DNA of 64,000 bases from Drechmeria coniospora (Eukaryota > Ascomycota > Sordariomycetes > Hypocreales > Ophiocordycipitaceae), in NCBI RefSeq assembly GCF_001625195.1, contig NC_054390.1, positions 868,001 to 932,000 on the forward strand, written 5' to 3'. The notes under the pieces were generated by a model that ran no database searches, had not been told where the DNA came from, and worked only from the letters and a program-made list of their open reading frames with translations. Numbering within the stretch: position 1 is the first letter of the stretch; each line of letters begins with the position of its first letter. The translations under genes and the position numbers were made by a program. Shown here one piece after another: positions 53,750-64,000 of this stretch.

Positions 53750-54849
53750 AGCCAGTCCCATCGGCAAGAGCGGCAATTCTTCGCGTCGTATTACGTCAGT
53801 CGAATCATCTAATCCACGTGTGCACCCAAGTCGCCATCTTTGCCTTGCATTGTTCTTTCTTGGTTCTATCCCTACCGAGATGGGGTCATTCCCAAACGAT
53901 AGGAAACGAGCATCATTCTCTCCGCCGTCGACCGTCATCCGATCGAGAGGATGGCCAGCAGAATCTCCACGACGATGGCGCTTCGCGACATGCCATTGAA
54001 AAGCCGCAGACCTAATGGCCACACCGACATCGCTGCTCTGCTCGTATCGGCTACTGTCGACCCCAACGTACCATGGCATCGACGATTGTCCGTCTCCGTT
54101 TCCTCCGTCCTGGAGGCGATGCATCGATGGCGGGACGTCGGGACATCCTCCTCCCGAGGGCGTCGTATGGAGCACCATCGCTGCCTCTCCCATCTCCGGC
54201 ATATGGCATGCAGGCCTGTGCAGCGGCGCCGTGGCGGCATCTTGTCACCTGTCACCCCGACACGTACAGTACCAGTGGCGATGCCTGTACGGTGCACCCA
54301 TGGGTCTCGCGCGCTCTCCTCGCCTGCCGGCCGCCATGGCCGCCTCCGCGGTGGCTGGAACGGGGTGATATTAGTGCCCCCTAGTCGCCGCAAGCCACCG
54401 GCCTGTTGGGGGGGAACAGGGTCTTGTACCCGCATTCTCGTACCTACAGCTCCCCGTGGCCGCCAGCGCTGTGCCTGCTGGGTACCTGTGGCGGCTCGCA
54501 CAGTGGCGGTTGCTCGACGCCGTACTGTTCCCTGCCGCGGCCCTTGGTTCCCGACCTTCTGTTTCTGTGCTCTCCGTCAAGCGTGCTGTTCGCAACCAGC
54601 CAGCCAGCTAACCTAATTGAGGGTCGGTGGTACCATGTCTTGGGCTGGGCCTCAGGGCACGCGAGATCCCCTCCTCCCCCCGACGATGGGATGGGACGAG
54701 CGGCTCGTCGTTGCCCTGCTTCGACAAACGACCGTCACTGCCTGCACCGCACCTCCTCGGTCGTCCTCGTCATCACGCCGAAGCACAGCACGTCCGTCCG
54801 CCGTACGAGCCTCGCTTTCGCCCAATTGCCGTCAGCACCGGTGGCACCA

Positions 54850-54937
54850 GGCCTCTCGCCGACGACACATCATCTTCCGCAGCTCCCGCTCCAGGCCTCT
54901 CGCCGACGACACATCATCTTCCGCAGCTCCCGCTCCA
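54850..54937. repeat. 44-bp direct repeat, 2 copies
   Basis: Positions 54850-54893 and 54894-54937 are identical, both running from GGCCTCTCGCCGACG to GCTCCCGCTCCA. They lie upstream of the methyltransferase gene. Confidence 0.93.
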
Positions 54938-55031
54938 GCTTCTCCCACCGTCGGGCATCTTAGGTCGACCCTCGTGGTCGCCCACGTGCTTGCTCGTGCG
55001 GGTACGCATCCCCATCACACCACACCGGGCC

Positions 55032-56417
55032 ATGGGCAACGGGCATGACGCCGTCGACCACCGGCCCGACCAGGCCGGGAGCCCTACCCCGTCGCTCGCC
55101 TTCGCCGCCTTGCCGCCGACGATCGAGGCCGCGAGCCAGCCGGGAGAGGAGAACGAGTTCGAAATCAACGAGGAGCCCTTCAACGACGGCACCGCGAGCG
55201 TCAGCTCGAGCGTCTACGCCTTCACCTACGAGCGCGGCCGTCGCTACCACTGCTTCAAGAACGGCCGGTACCCGATCCCCAACGACGACCAGGAGCAGGA
55301 GCGGGAGGATATGAAGCACGCCATGCTCATGGAGCTCACCGACGGCACCCCCTTCTACGCACCCACCGGCGACCACCCCCAGACCATCGTCGACGTCGGC
55401 ACAGGGACCGGTGAGCTTCCCCTTGGTACCCTGCTCCCTCCATGCTGCCCAGCCCTGCCCAGCCCAGCCCTGCCGTGCCATGCCTCTTGGCACCCCCGCC
55501 GCTACGAGCACGGCCGGCCCGCGCTCGTCGCCGTGACGTGCCGTGACATGACCGACGCGCACCCGTCCCGTACGTTCGTTCGCTGACCGAGCCAGGCATC
55601 TGGGCCATTGAGGGTTTGCCCCGCCGCGCCGCAACCTCCCTCGGCGCCGCCCGCCGCTGCCGACTCTGTGCTGACGGACCGCTTCAGTCGGTGACAGGTA
55701 TCCGAGCGCCCGCGTCCTCGGCATCGACCTGACGCCGATCCAGCCCGTGTGGCTGCCGCCCAACGTCGAGTTCCTCGTCGACGACTGCGAGAAGGAGTGG
55801 CTCGTCGCCGACGTCGACCTCGTCCACTTTCGCTTCATGGCCATCTTCCTCCACGACATCAACCTCGTGCTGAGCCACGCGTACAAGTGAGTGCGGCGCC
55901 CAGAGTGGCGCTGAGCTTCATTTTTTTTTTGACTCGTCGCCCTCGCAGGAGCATGCGGCCCGGCGGCTGGGTCGAGTTCCAGGAACTCGACGGCACGCCC
56001 TTTTGCGACGACGGCACCATGACCGACGACGACGCCTTCCAGAGGCTCCACCATGTCGCCTCCGAGGCCTACGCGGCCCTGGGCATGAGCATGTCGGCTG
56101 CCTCCCGTCTCGAGTCGGTCCTCATCGACGCCGGATTCGTCAACATCCATTGCAAGATCCTCAAGGTGCCCATCGGCGTCTGGGCCAAGGACAAGACGAT
56201 GCGCCTCATCGGCCTCTACCAGAAGACGGCCGTGCTCGAGTTCATGCCCGCCATGGCCGGCCGGCCCTTCGAGGCCCTCGGCATCCCCGCCGCCGAGGCC
56301 CAGCTGAAGCTTGCCATGGCTCGGAAAGCACTTGAGGATACGACGGTGCACCGCTACTTCAACTACTACTTCTGGTACGCGCAAAAGCCGACGGAGCCCA
56401 TGTCGCACGGGCCTTGA
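55032..56417 (+). CDS. LaeA-like SAM-dependent methyltransferase
   Basis: Four exons, 55032-55410, 55596-55613 (18 nt), 55688-55886 and 55949-56417, product 354 residues; donors GTGAGC, GTTTGC and GTGAGT, acceptors CCAG, TCAG and GCAG. The N-terminal 75 aa are disordered. Then comes the entry typical of this family, SSVYAFTYERGRRYHCFKNGRYPIPNDDQEQEREDMKH, SAM motif I IVDVGTGTGIWAIEVGDRYP with the acidic motif II VLGIDLTPIQP, FLVDDCEKEW, the region VDLVHFRFMAIFLHD, and MRPGGWVEFQELDG. This is the Methyltransf_23 / LaeA-like group (UMTA), which in fungi includes the global regulator LaeA and many small-molecule or unknown methyltransferases. Sequence alone does not tell these apart, and I do not call it LaeA itself. 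It lies 27 kb from the NRPS, so a role in the same pathway is only possible. Confidence 0.92.
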
Positions 56418-57084
56418 GCGAGCTGCATCTGGCCAGGGACCATGTGCGCGCTCGATGCGGGCGGTGGCGCCGTCGTTGAACGATGATGGATGCCATCCTC
56501 GTTCATGCATTCCTCGGCCACCTCGCCACTTTCCACCGCCAACGCGAGGTGTGCGATGACGTGATTGGCTGCCTTCACGACCAGCAAAGCCGCGACGTGC
56601 GATGAGACGAACGTCGTGGGAGCATTCGATGGACGATCTTCGGGAAGCGAGAGCGCCGGTTTCCTAGAAAGCCCGTTGGGCAGCCCTCATTGGGGTCGTT
56701 GCCCTACCCGATCCATGGCCCGAACCGGGATGCGAACCTGTGTGACACGGCCATTGGAAAGAGATACACAGCCGGCAGCACCATTAACCTTTGTTGATAC
56801 GCCAGGCGGCGCGAGAGAGCGCTGGTCAGCGGCCCTCGCGTCGTCTATCCAAAAAGCGGCCGACGACGCAGCCTCGGACGAGCGGACATGTAGACTGGTC
56901 TATCTACATCTCATACATACCAATCATCCCAACAAATGACGCGGCCGATGCGCCGTCGTGATCAAGAAACGCACGTGTGCCCGCAGCTGTGGCAAGACGT
57001 GGGGTCCACCCCCTGCCGCTTGCTCGTGCAGAGGCGACATGCTGCTGTGAAGACCGGGAGAGTCTACGGAACGGCAGGCGAGGC
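56418..57084. other. Tail-to-tail intergenic region
   Basis: About 670 bp between convergent 3' ends. A GGTTCGCATCC element at about 56730 (minus) resembles a tRNA T-arm but lacks the invariant A58 and a cloverleaf. Nothing else seen. Confidence 0.5.
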
Positions 57085-58151
57085 TCACGCCGAGGGCGCC
57101 GTGCCGCCGACGCTGTGACGCGTCCTCTTCCGGCTGCTGGTCGTGGACGGGTGCATCTTCTCGTTGCGCTCGCGCTTGAGCTTGTCGTCGAGGACCCGGG
57201 CTGCGCACCGTTAGCGGCGTCGGGGAGAGGAAAGGACTGGAGAGGGGGCGGGCGACGGACTGAGGACGTCGTATCCAAACTGAGGGTGCTCGAGACACAG
57301 GGCCTTGAACTCGTCCTCGGCCTCGGATCGCAGCGTGTGGGAGCGGGCGGCCCAGAAGCTCGCGATCGGGGCCCGGACCTTGGCGTCGTCGTTGCTCGTG
57401 TGGCCGTAGACGTAGCGCGCGTACGTGATCTCACCCTTGGCCGTCGAGTTGACGCAGTGGATCTTGGAGCCGGCGAGCGACTTGAGCGCGCTCATGCCCA
57501 ACTTTTCCGCCAGCGTATAGATGCGCGCATGCAGGAGCAGGTGCTCGCCCGTGTCGTCGACGGCCGGCAGGCTCGGGTCCGATTCGAGCGCCCGCTGGCC
57601 GGCGAGCTTTTTGGGGAAGTACTCGCCGGTGTAGAGGAACTCGAGGAAACCGCCGACGGCGGCCGCGTCTTCGTCGGGAAGCTCTACTTGACGCGGCTGG
57701 AATGGACGGTGGCTCGTTAGTCGACGTCGGCGTCGGCGGCGGACCGGTGCAAAGGCACGCGGGGGCGGGGGACGCTCACGCTGCCGTCCTCGACGAAGCC
57801 CTGGCAGGCGGACTCGAAGAAGGGACTCTGGACGAGCAGCGCCTGGTGGGCCGTGACGAGGGTCTGTTCCTGGCCCTCGCCGATCAGCAGGTTGACGATG
57901 GGACTCTGCAGGTAGCTCGTGAAGCTGGTCCGGCCGTCGGCGACCGCCTCGACGGCGACTGGTGGCAAGTCCGTCGCCGTCGCCGGCTCCGACTCGGCGT
58001 TGAGCGTGCGGGACGGTTCGGCCTCGCTCATGCGAACGTCGGCGATGTCGCTCGTCGCCGTCGAGTCGAGAACCGCATTCGCCGCCGTCGATTCCGCCTC
58101 GCCGTTGGTCGGCATCGAGTCGACGTCGACGTTTTGCACCACCGCCGACAT
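57085..58151 (-). CDS. BTB/POZ domain protein
   Basis: Three exons, 58151-57780, 57696-57261 and 57200-57085, giving 307 residues. Junctions: AGC|GTGAGC with acceptor CCAG, and CTCA|GTCCGT with acceptor GCAG, the latter rebuilding FGYDVLTRVLDDKLKRERNE. The first ~75 residues are acidic and disordered. The BTB fold follows: SPIVNLLIGEGQEQTLVTAHQALLVQSPFFESACQ, then QVELPDEDAAAVGGFLEFLYTGEYF, then a long helical region with LLLHARIYTLAEKLGMSALKSLAGSKIH (about 200-227). The protein ends in a basic tail (SSRKRTRHSVGGTAPSA). Family role: dimerisation and cullin-3 substrate adaptor or chromatin partner; the target is unknown. The sequence between BTB halves is interrupted by an intron of 83 nt. Confidence 0.92.
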
Positions 58152-59136
58152 GTTTCAGCCGGCCTCGCGCAATGTTCTGGCTTTCAATTCGCCTGCTGGG
58201 AGGCTTAATCGCCGTGGGAAATGAAACCTGCTTCAACCGTGGACTTGCTCGACAAGGCGCCGCGTCGATGGAGGCAGTCGGAACGGGTGGGAGCCGGCCG
58301 AGGAGAGGAGCGCGTGCCGAGACGAGGCGAGAGTGTCCAAGACATTTTGCAGCCAGCATCGTTGATGAGGCAGCCCTGGGAGGCTGGGGGATTCAAGGAG
58401 CCACAGCAGCTTCCCAGCAGGCAGAGAGACCCACTGTAAAGGAAGCAACTTCACGGGATCGTTGCGCTGTAATAATTTCCACTGGTGCCTGGCTTGATGG
58501 CTAGTCAGCCATGTAAGTACTTACTGAAGTGCTAGTAAAGTAATACCGGTGGAGGACGGTTCGGCGTACCTGTATGTCCATGTACGGAGTCTTGCGCCTG
58601 TACTTGCAAGTAATGGCGAGATATTTACAGTGCATTGGCTTGCCGAAGAGGCAATCAATCCCAGAGGCAATCAATCCTAGAGGCAATCCTAAAGGAAATC
58701 CTAGAGGCAATCCTAGAGGCAATCCTAGGCCGGGAATTCCCACTACCGCTGCCGAGTTGAGGCTTCTTACTTTCACCTACACCTACGCTAGGTGCTTCAT
58801 TCTGGTAATGCTAGTACGGAGTTGTCGAGTAGGATTGTTCGTTCTTGGTGCCTCGTTATTAGTTGAGTCGTAGGTGCCGTACATGTGCAGTCGGTATTGC
58901 TGCACACCACCGTCCGCACACAAGTCCACAGCACTCCCTGCTGGCGGAAGCTTCCCGGCACCGATCGAGGAATCGTGCGGTTTTGCATCGCTCGCTCGTC
59001 TTCCATCCATGCTCGGCCCTTTCTGTGCAGCAACCGATGCGAGCGTGGCGGTTGCTCGCCGGACCGACCTGGGCCCTGGACGGACGAATCCTGCGCAGAC
59101 GGCTCCGGCGGCTGAAATCAAGGCCTCGCGCCGACC
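58152..59136. other. Intergenic region with 12-16 bp repeats
   Basis: No gene. A short tandem array lies at 58647-58730 (next entry). The first 300 bp hold the BTB gene's promoter/5' leader. Confidence 0.55.
58647..58730. repeat. AGAGGCAATC-type tandem repeat, 6 copies
   Basis: Two 16-bp units (AGAGGCAATCAATCCC type, at 58647 and 58663) followed by four 12-bp units (AGAGGCAATCCT type, one of them AAAGGAAATCCT). The 12-bp unit apparently arose by losing ATCA from the 16-bp unit. Confidence 0.88.
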
Positions 59137-59931
59137 TCACCTCCACCTCTCCATCTCGACGACCAAGCCTGGCAGGAGCTCAAAGGCGCCGGCCTCGTCC
59201 CCGAGCAGCGTCAGCTTGATGGTCGGCGACATGCCGTCGCCCCCCCCGAGCAGCCATATCGCGTGCCGGCCGACGGTCGACTCCGAGGGGACGTTAAAGT
59301 GCCACGACAGGGCGCCCGTCTGGTAGTGCATCGCGTCGTACACTCGACAGAGCGTGGCGAACTCCTGGTTCGGCACCGCGAGCGTCAGGGAGGAGACGCC
59401 CCGTGCGCCGCAGGCGTGGCGCGTCCAGTGGCCCTCCTCCTCGTACGGCACGCGTAGATGGCGCGGCGTGCGGTCGAGGCACCAGAAAGGGAGCCGTCCG
59501 GGCCACGTCTCGTTCCCGGCCCTGTCTCTCGCGGCGGCGACGGCCCACCGCAGCATGGTGCCGTCGGGCTTCGTCCTGCCGCCGGCGACGGGGTCGTCGT
59601 AGGTGATGCCCGTCGTGGCGTCGAGCACGTTCATCTGGATCGAGGCGAAGCCGCCCTCGGACGGCAGGGTGTAGGCCCAGTCGATGATGGCGCCCTCCCG
59701 CAGCCGGCCCCAGCGGTGTCTCCGTCGCCGCTCGGCGTCGACGTTGGCGAAGAAGGCGACGAACTCGATGTAGACGCCATCCTCGAAGAGGATCAGCTTG
59801 TTCGACGTGAGGCCGTCGGCGTGGACGCCGCCGGGGGCCACCGTCAGCAGGCCGTGGAGCCTCGTCGGCAGCCTCTCGAGCGTCTCCTGCGAGACGAGGA
59901 TGACAATGTGGTCGAGCGTCGGTCCCGACAT
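59137..59931 (-). CDS. Glyoxalase-like domain protein
   Basis: A 264-residue single-exon protein, ATG at 59931, stop at 59137-59139. The N-terminus MSGPTLDHIVILV, followed by VAPGGVHADGLTSNKLILFEDGVYIEFVAFF, is the Glyoxalase_3 (glyoxalase-like, VOC superfamily) signature, with the family's His (H8) and later Glu (E57) as potential metal ligands. A second half contains GVSSLTLAVPNQEF and ends in GMSPTIKLTLLGDEAG, a second partial beta-alpha-beta-beta-beta module. Functions of this family in fungi are mostly unproven; the known VOC chemistry is isomerase, dioxygenase or resistance binding. The opposite strand is open across the gene because of GC bias and is not coding. Confidence 0.88.
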   Translation of the reverse strand: MSGPTLDHIVILVSQETLERLPTRLHGLLTVAPGGVHADGLTSNKLILFEDGVYIEFVAFFANVDAERRRRHRWGRLREGAIIDWAYTLPSEGGFASIQMNVLDATTGITYDDPVAGGRTKPDGTMLRWAVAAARDRAGNETWPGRLPFWCLDRTPRHLRVPYEEEGHWTRHACGARGVSSLTLAVPNQEFATLCRVYDAMHYQTGALSWHFNVPSESTVGRHAIWLLGGGDGMSPTIKLTLLGDEAGAFELLPGLVVEMERWR

Positions 59932-61412
59932 CTTGTGGTGATGACGACGATGATTCTACCGATCCGAGGCCAAGAAGAAGCGGAAGCGAGTGGCCCGAAG
60001 CGCTCGCGATCTCGGTCTCGCAGGCGGGGTTGGCTGCGTGTCCCAAATCGTCATCCAACCGGGGCGTCGTGAACTGGGCGTGATCGGTTGGACGATGCGA
60101 GACATGCATGTTTCACCGGCAGACCGTGGCGGTGCTTATACGAGCCCGGGCTCGTGCTTGTCCTCGTCCGACGAGAAATGTGACTCCCGGCTCGTAGGCT
60201 CCTCGGTTCGTGGCAGGGAAGCAGATCCAAGTCCAGGCTCTTCCATCTCACCTCGCTCGTGCTCACGCATTCGGCACGGTCCTGGGTACGGTGAGCTGGC
60301 GGAGAGGAGCCAGCCTGTCTGGGTCGGCCGTGACGAATCGGCAACAGCACGAATAGCACACAAGTCCTGCCGCCAGCACGAACGAATCGAGCCCGTGCTG
60401 CTTTGGGAAGTTGCATCGACGAAATCCCGGACCCGATGCGCCATTGACGCATCATCGCATGGTGGTTGGGAGCCTCATCGATACACCGAGATCGAGCAAA
60501 GTGCGACCTGCTCGTCGGATCCGAAACGCTTTTGCATTCGACGGCAAGGTGACCTCTTCCCCCCCTCCCCTGGCCGACATGAGCACGAAGCGCCGAGTCG
60601 CGAGCACACGGTCAACGCAACCGAGCATACCATCTGCAACCGCCGTGGAGGCCGTCACGAACTTCCTCACCGCCGACGACCAACAATGGTAGAGAAGGCT
60701 GCGGCGGCATCGAGAAATCGCGGCGACATCAAAATTCGTGACGGCACCGGACACGAGTACCTCGATCGGTGGGAACAGCCGTCTGCCGAGGCTATCGGTG
60801 AGTCAATCGCCCGCCGCCCGCTTCTCGTGCGTTTCCTCGATCTCGAATCGGCAAGGTCCAGGTCCGTCATGCATGCATCGTCCACTCTTGGCTATACGCC
60901 ATGCTGCCATCATCGCAAGGCGGGGTCGGGCGGGGACTGTGGCCAACCGCCAGCTGCCTTGACCGTTTGTCATGTCGACCGTCCGCGGAGACGTCCGTCC
61001 TGCATATCGCTCCCTGCCAGCCATCTTGTCATGCGTACGGTGCGCGACAGGCATACGCCTGCAATACGAGTAGATATCTATCAACCTAGTGCCAACCGGC
61101 CTTGCCCAAAAAATGCAATGCCGCGTTGGGAACTGGAATATGCATGGCGAAGCGTTCCATCATGCATCGTGTACACATACGCCAGATGCAGCCGATGCAG
61201 TTGTGTCCACGAGGAAGGGGGGGGGGGGGGTGGGAGGGGGAGTCAGGCTCGGGGTCATGATGGGGAGGTAGGGGGGAAGGGGGGATAGGGGGGATAGGGG
61301 GGATAGGGGGGATAGGGGGGATAGGGGGAATGCACCGATCCTGCTCGCAACCGAAACTCCGGCTTCACCTTGCGTCGCTGTTCTGTCCGTTCGTCCCGCA
61401 TAACTCGACGCC
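59932..61412. other. Gene-free spacer with G-rich tract
   Basis: No supportable gene in 1.5 kb. A 432-codon plus-strand frame (59990-61288) crosses the whole spacer, but it has no domain and ends in the poly-G region. G-rich repeats at 61217-61329 are listed separately. The DIP2-type gene ends directly beyond. Confidence 0.6.
61217..61329. repeat. Poly-G run and ATAGGGGGG tandem repeat
   Basis: Fourteen G at 61217-61230, followed by TGGGAGGGGG, then five 9-bp units ATAGGGGGG at 61285, 61294, 61303, 61312 and 61321. The plus strand could form G-quadruplexes. It lies 85 bp beyond the 3' end of the minus-strand DIP2-type gene. Confidence 0.9.
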
Positions 61413-64000
61413 TCACCGTGCGTTGGCGCTTCCGGCGAGGTTCATGTGCATCATCGCGTTCGTCGTCCAGTCCTCGTCCTCCTCGTCGTCCCCGCCGTCG
61501 AGCTCGAAGACGTCGCGGCCATCCACTCCCGGCAGTCGGATCCGAGGAGGAGGTCGCGCCTCGCTCGATCTCGGTACCATATTCGGTCCCGCCGTCGACG
61601 TCACCTCGGCCCGGCCAAACTGCGTCTCGTCCGCCTGTCCGTCGCCGCGACCGTGGGCCGTCTCCCGAGCGTAGCCTGACGACGAGGCCGGCTGTTCCTG
61701 CGCCAGGCTGCCGCTCCTCTGCGCCGACGCCGACCTGGAGAGCTGATCCATCTGCTCCTCCTGCAGGCTGTCCCTCGCCTGCGCCGGCGTCATGTTCGAA
61801 ATTTGATCCATCTGCTGCTCGAACTCTTCCTGCTCCATGATCCGTGGCGCCGACTCGGCATTCCGGAGGTTCGACGATCCGGCCGCCGGGATGCCGGAAC
61901 GCAGGCTTCCGATGGACGTCCTGTTCACGTCGCCGCCACCGCCGCCACCCTCGCCCATGGCCGCCAGATCCAGGTCCCGGATGGCAAACTGGGCCAGCGT
62001 CCGCAGCTTTCGCGTCACCCAGCCGGCGAGGATCTTGCCCCGCTGCTTCTCCCCCAGCCGCGAGCGAGGAAAGTCACCCCTGCTGACGAAGGCGACGATG
62101 TCGACGACGATCTGGTGCTCGTTGAGGATCGCGTTGACGATGACGGGCACGATCGACGCCAGGTACGGCTTGCGGCTGACCTCGACCATGACGACCACGA
62201 GGCCGCCCGCCTGGAAGACGGCGCTGGCAAAAGGGTCAGTCGGTCGTCTTCGGCCCGCGGGTCATGACAAGGATGGGGCAACCTACCAGCCTCCCGCCAC
62301 GATGTTGCGGTGACACCGCTCCACCGAGCCCTCAATGTCCATGGGGAAATGGCTCAGGCCCGTGACCTCAAACGTCTCGCCGATGCTGCCGAGCACGAAC
62401 AGCACCTGCATCTCCACCAGCGCTCCGCCGGGCCCGATGGGCCGGCTGACGGTGTGCAGGAAGCCGAGGTCGCCGGTTCGCACGTAGCCGACGCTCGGGT
62501 CGCCGTCCATGGTGCGGCCGTCGAATCGCTCGGCGTCGAAGGCGTCCTTGGATCCGTAAAACGACTTCACGCACGCCTCGGAATCGACCCAGATCTCGCC
62601 GTACTCGCCGTCGCGGCAGTGCATCCGGCTCTCCGGGTTCACGATGGCAATCTGCGTCGAAACGGGAACCATGCCGGAATCCTGCACCAGAAGCGCCTTC
62701 GGGTCCGACTCGGCATCGACCGGCACCACCAAGCCGCGGCGGAGCGCCTTCGTGTCGAGCCAGAGCTCGATCGGCTCCACGCACATGTAGGAACGCGAGG
62801 CGACCATCGGGTTGAGCACGTGCGAGTAGACCGTGTTGATGGCCGTCCTGTCGAGGCCGACGGCGGCAAAGTGAAGGCGGACCTTTTGGAACACGTCCAC
62901 CCTCGGCCTGCAGTCCGCCGTGATCATCATGTTCTTGAGCTCGTGCAGCGTGTATCCCTTCGCCTGCATCGCCGACATGGCGTGGTCGAGCATCTGGGGC
63001 GTCGCGTACGTGTCCTTGACCTTGTACCGGGACAGCGTCACGAAGAGCGACATGGGGTTCTGCGCAAACTCGACGGGCGAGAGGAGGTAGGTCGGCGTGC
63101 CGATGTAGATGCCCATGAGGCACGTGTGGATGAAGCCCAGGCCCGTCGTGCTTCGGACGCACCCGAGCACCGGCCGCGAGCTCGTCATCTGGCACGTCTC
63201 CTTCTGCACCTTGCACATGCCCATGATGGTGTCGTGCCCGAGCTGGACGGCGATCCGCCGCTGGTCCGGCGTCCAGTACGTCCAGACGACGACCGGATAG
63301 CCCGGCCGCACCCAGGCGGGGTCGATGGTCAGGCCCAAGTCTCGCAGCCCGTTGTTCTGCTTCGGCGGCTTCGTCGTGTTGTAGACGCTCGGGATGGCGA
63401 TCTTGAGTATCTGGGCCGACTGCTTGATGTGGCTCGCCACCACCTTGAGCTTGATCAGATGGTCGACTTCTTGGTTCACCAGCACCGCCTTGACGCGGTA
63501 GTCGGACACTATGTGCAGAAAGGCCGGCACGTCCTCGTTCAGCCGGTTCTGGTCGAGCGGGGACATCGGGATGATGACGGCCCCCAGGTTGATGCAGGCA
63601 TGGACGGCGAAGACGAACTCTTCCGAGTGCGTGTACATGAGAATCAGATGGTCGCCCGGCCGCACCTTGACCTTGTTCTTCAGGTACATGGCCACGGCGG
63701 CCAGCTTGGTGTCGAACTTGCGCCACGTGACGCCTTTGCCCTCGCGGCCCCGGCCGTCGATGGTGCAGTACGACAGCTCCTCGGGCTGGCGGGCCACGCG
63801 CCACTGGATGAGGTCGGTGATGCAGGCAAAGTTGTTCAGCGGCGTCGAGGTCCTGTCGTCGATGACCACCTCCCGGCGGTCGATGCCCGAGTACTGCTTG
63901 TCGGCGGCGGCGAGGATGTTCTCCCTCGACTCGGAGGCAACCTGCGACCATATGCCGCCGAGGGGGTCGATGCCGATGGGCAGGTTGAGGACGGCATGCT
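61413..64000 (-). CDS. DIP2/AMP-binding (FAAL-like) protein, C-terminal part (5' end outside window)
   Basis: Two exons are visible, from beyond 64000 to 62287 and from 62223 to 61413, with a 63-nt intron (GTAGGT...CCAG) that rebuilds NIVAGGCAVFQAGGLVVVMVEV. About 840 residues lie inside the window and the frame is open at the edge. It is an AMP-binding fold: VTWRKFDTKLAAVAMYLKNKV, VRPGDHLILMYTHSEEFVFAVHACINLGAVIIPM, TTGLGFIHTCLMGIYIGTPTYLL, GEYGEIWVDSEACVKSFYG and GYVRTGDLGFLH. The usual TSGSTG P-loop is replaced by WTYWTPDQRR, as in the second AMP-binding module of DIP2 (disco-interacting protein 2)-type proteins. The end, SRKPYLASIVPVIVNAILNEHQIVVDIVAFVSRGDFPRSRLGEKQRGKI, is characteristic of that family. 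A disordered Gln/Ser-rich tail follows. Family role: lipid/acyl metabolism and cell morphology. This is not an NRPS component. Confidence 0.93.

Larger units (their letters stand above)
49150..55031. other. 5.9-kb gene-free island
   Basis: No gene with a recognisable domain was found. It contains the 26-copy 18-bp minisatellite (50408-50891), a 14-bp triplet, a 16-bp quadruplet and a 44-bp direct repeat (all separate entries), plus CGGAGTAC elements at about 52700 and 53225-53380. Open frames up to 211 codons (53567-54202, minus) are Arg/Cys/His-rich without family features. About 400 bp before the methyltransferase ATG must hold its promoter. Confidence 0.55.

Noticed and set aside
53567..54202. 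211-codon minus-strand frame
   Set aside because: Crosses the 16-bp tandem repeat. Cys/His/Arg-rich without a recognisable pattern.
56700..56800. tRNA-like GGTTCGCATCC element on the minus strand
   Set aside because: The T-loop lacks the invariant A58, the T-stem does not pair, and no anticodon arm could be drawn.
59990..61288. 432-codon plus-strand frame
   Set aside because: No domain, Arg/Ser/His-rich composition, runs into poly-G, and begins opposite the 5' end of the glyoxalase-like gene. Probably a GC-bias artefact.

Overview
The window looks like a contig piece from a filamentous ascomycete, most probably a Sordariomycete of the order Hypocreales. The evidence is GC-rich coding sequence with strong third-position C/G bias, short spliceosomal introns (about 50-80 nt, usually GTRNGT...YAG), and typical fungal families: a multimodular NRPS, an ABCC transporter, a BBE-type oxidase, a LaeA-like methyltransferase, and a protein with the N-terminal domain of fungal STAND receptors. 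I cannot name the species; a nematophagous or entomopathogenic hypocrealean is only a guess.

Layout. 1-10 kb: the end of an MFS transporter, a bestrophin-like channel and two uncharacterised proteins, separated by repeat-rich spacers. 10-17 kb: a long minisatellite-bearing spacer, a hotdog-fold acyl-CoA thioesterase, a small M24-like metallopeptidase and a vacuolar-type M28 aminopeptidase. 17.7-27.6 kb: a single-exon 3273-residue NRPS on the minus strand with an irregular architecture (truncated A, then C-A-T-E-C-half C-A-T, no release domain). 27.6-33.6 kb: a gene-free spacer full of short repeats. 33.6-38.9 kb: a 14-exon ABCC transporter, including two GC-AG introns and a 17-nt exon. 40.4-43.5 kb: a tandem segmental duplication in which each unit carries a TATA box and a small secreted cysteine-containing protein. 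43.6-44.4 kb: a diverged tandem array. 44.9-46.9 kb: a secreted BBE-type FAD oxidase. 47.6-49.1 kb: a STAND-type N-terminal-domain protein. 49.2-55.0 kb: a gene-free island containing a 26-copy 18-bp minisatellite. 55-64 kb: a LaeA-like methyltransferase, a BTB protein, a glyoxalase-like protein and the C-terminal part of a DIP2-type AMP-binding protein that runs off the window.

How the genes may work together. NRPS, ABCC exporter, BBE oxidase and SAM methyltransferase lie on one 39-kb stretch and are the usual set for making, tailoring and exporting a peptide metabolite, but they are separated by large spacers and no pathway-specific transcription factor is visible, so membership in one cluster is inference. 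The NRPS carries degenerate parts, so it may be a decaying or remodelled enzyme. The flanking genes (aminopeptidase Y, thioesterase, DIP2, BTB, bestrophin) look like housekeeping genes.

Coding spans including introns cover a little over half of the window. The spacers are rich in minisatellites and in a dispersed near-palindrome, GTACTCCGTAC. All exon boundaries were assigned by hand, from reading-frame continuity, splice consensus and family conservation.
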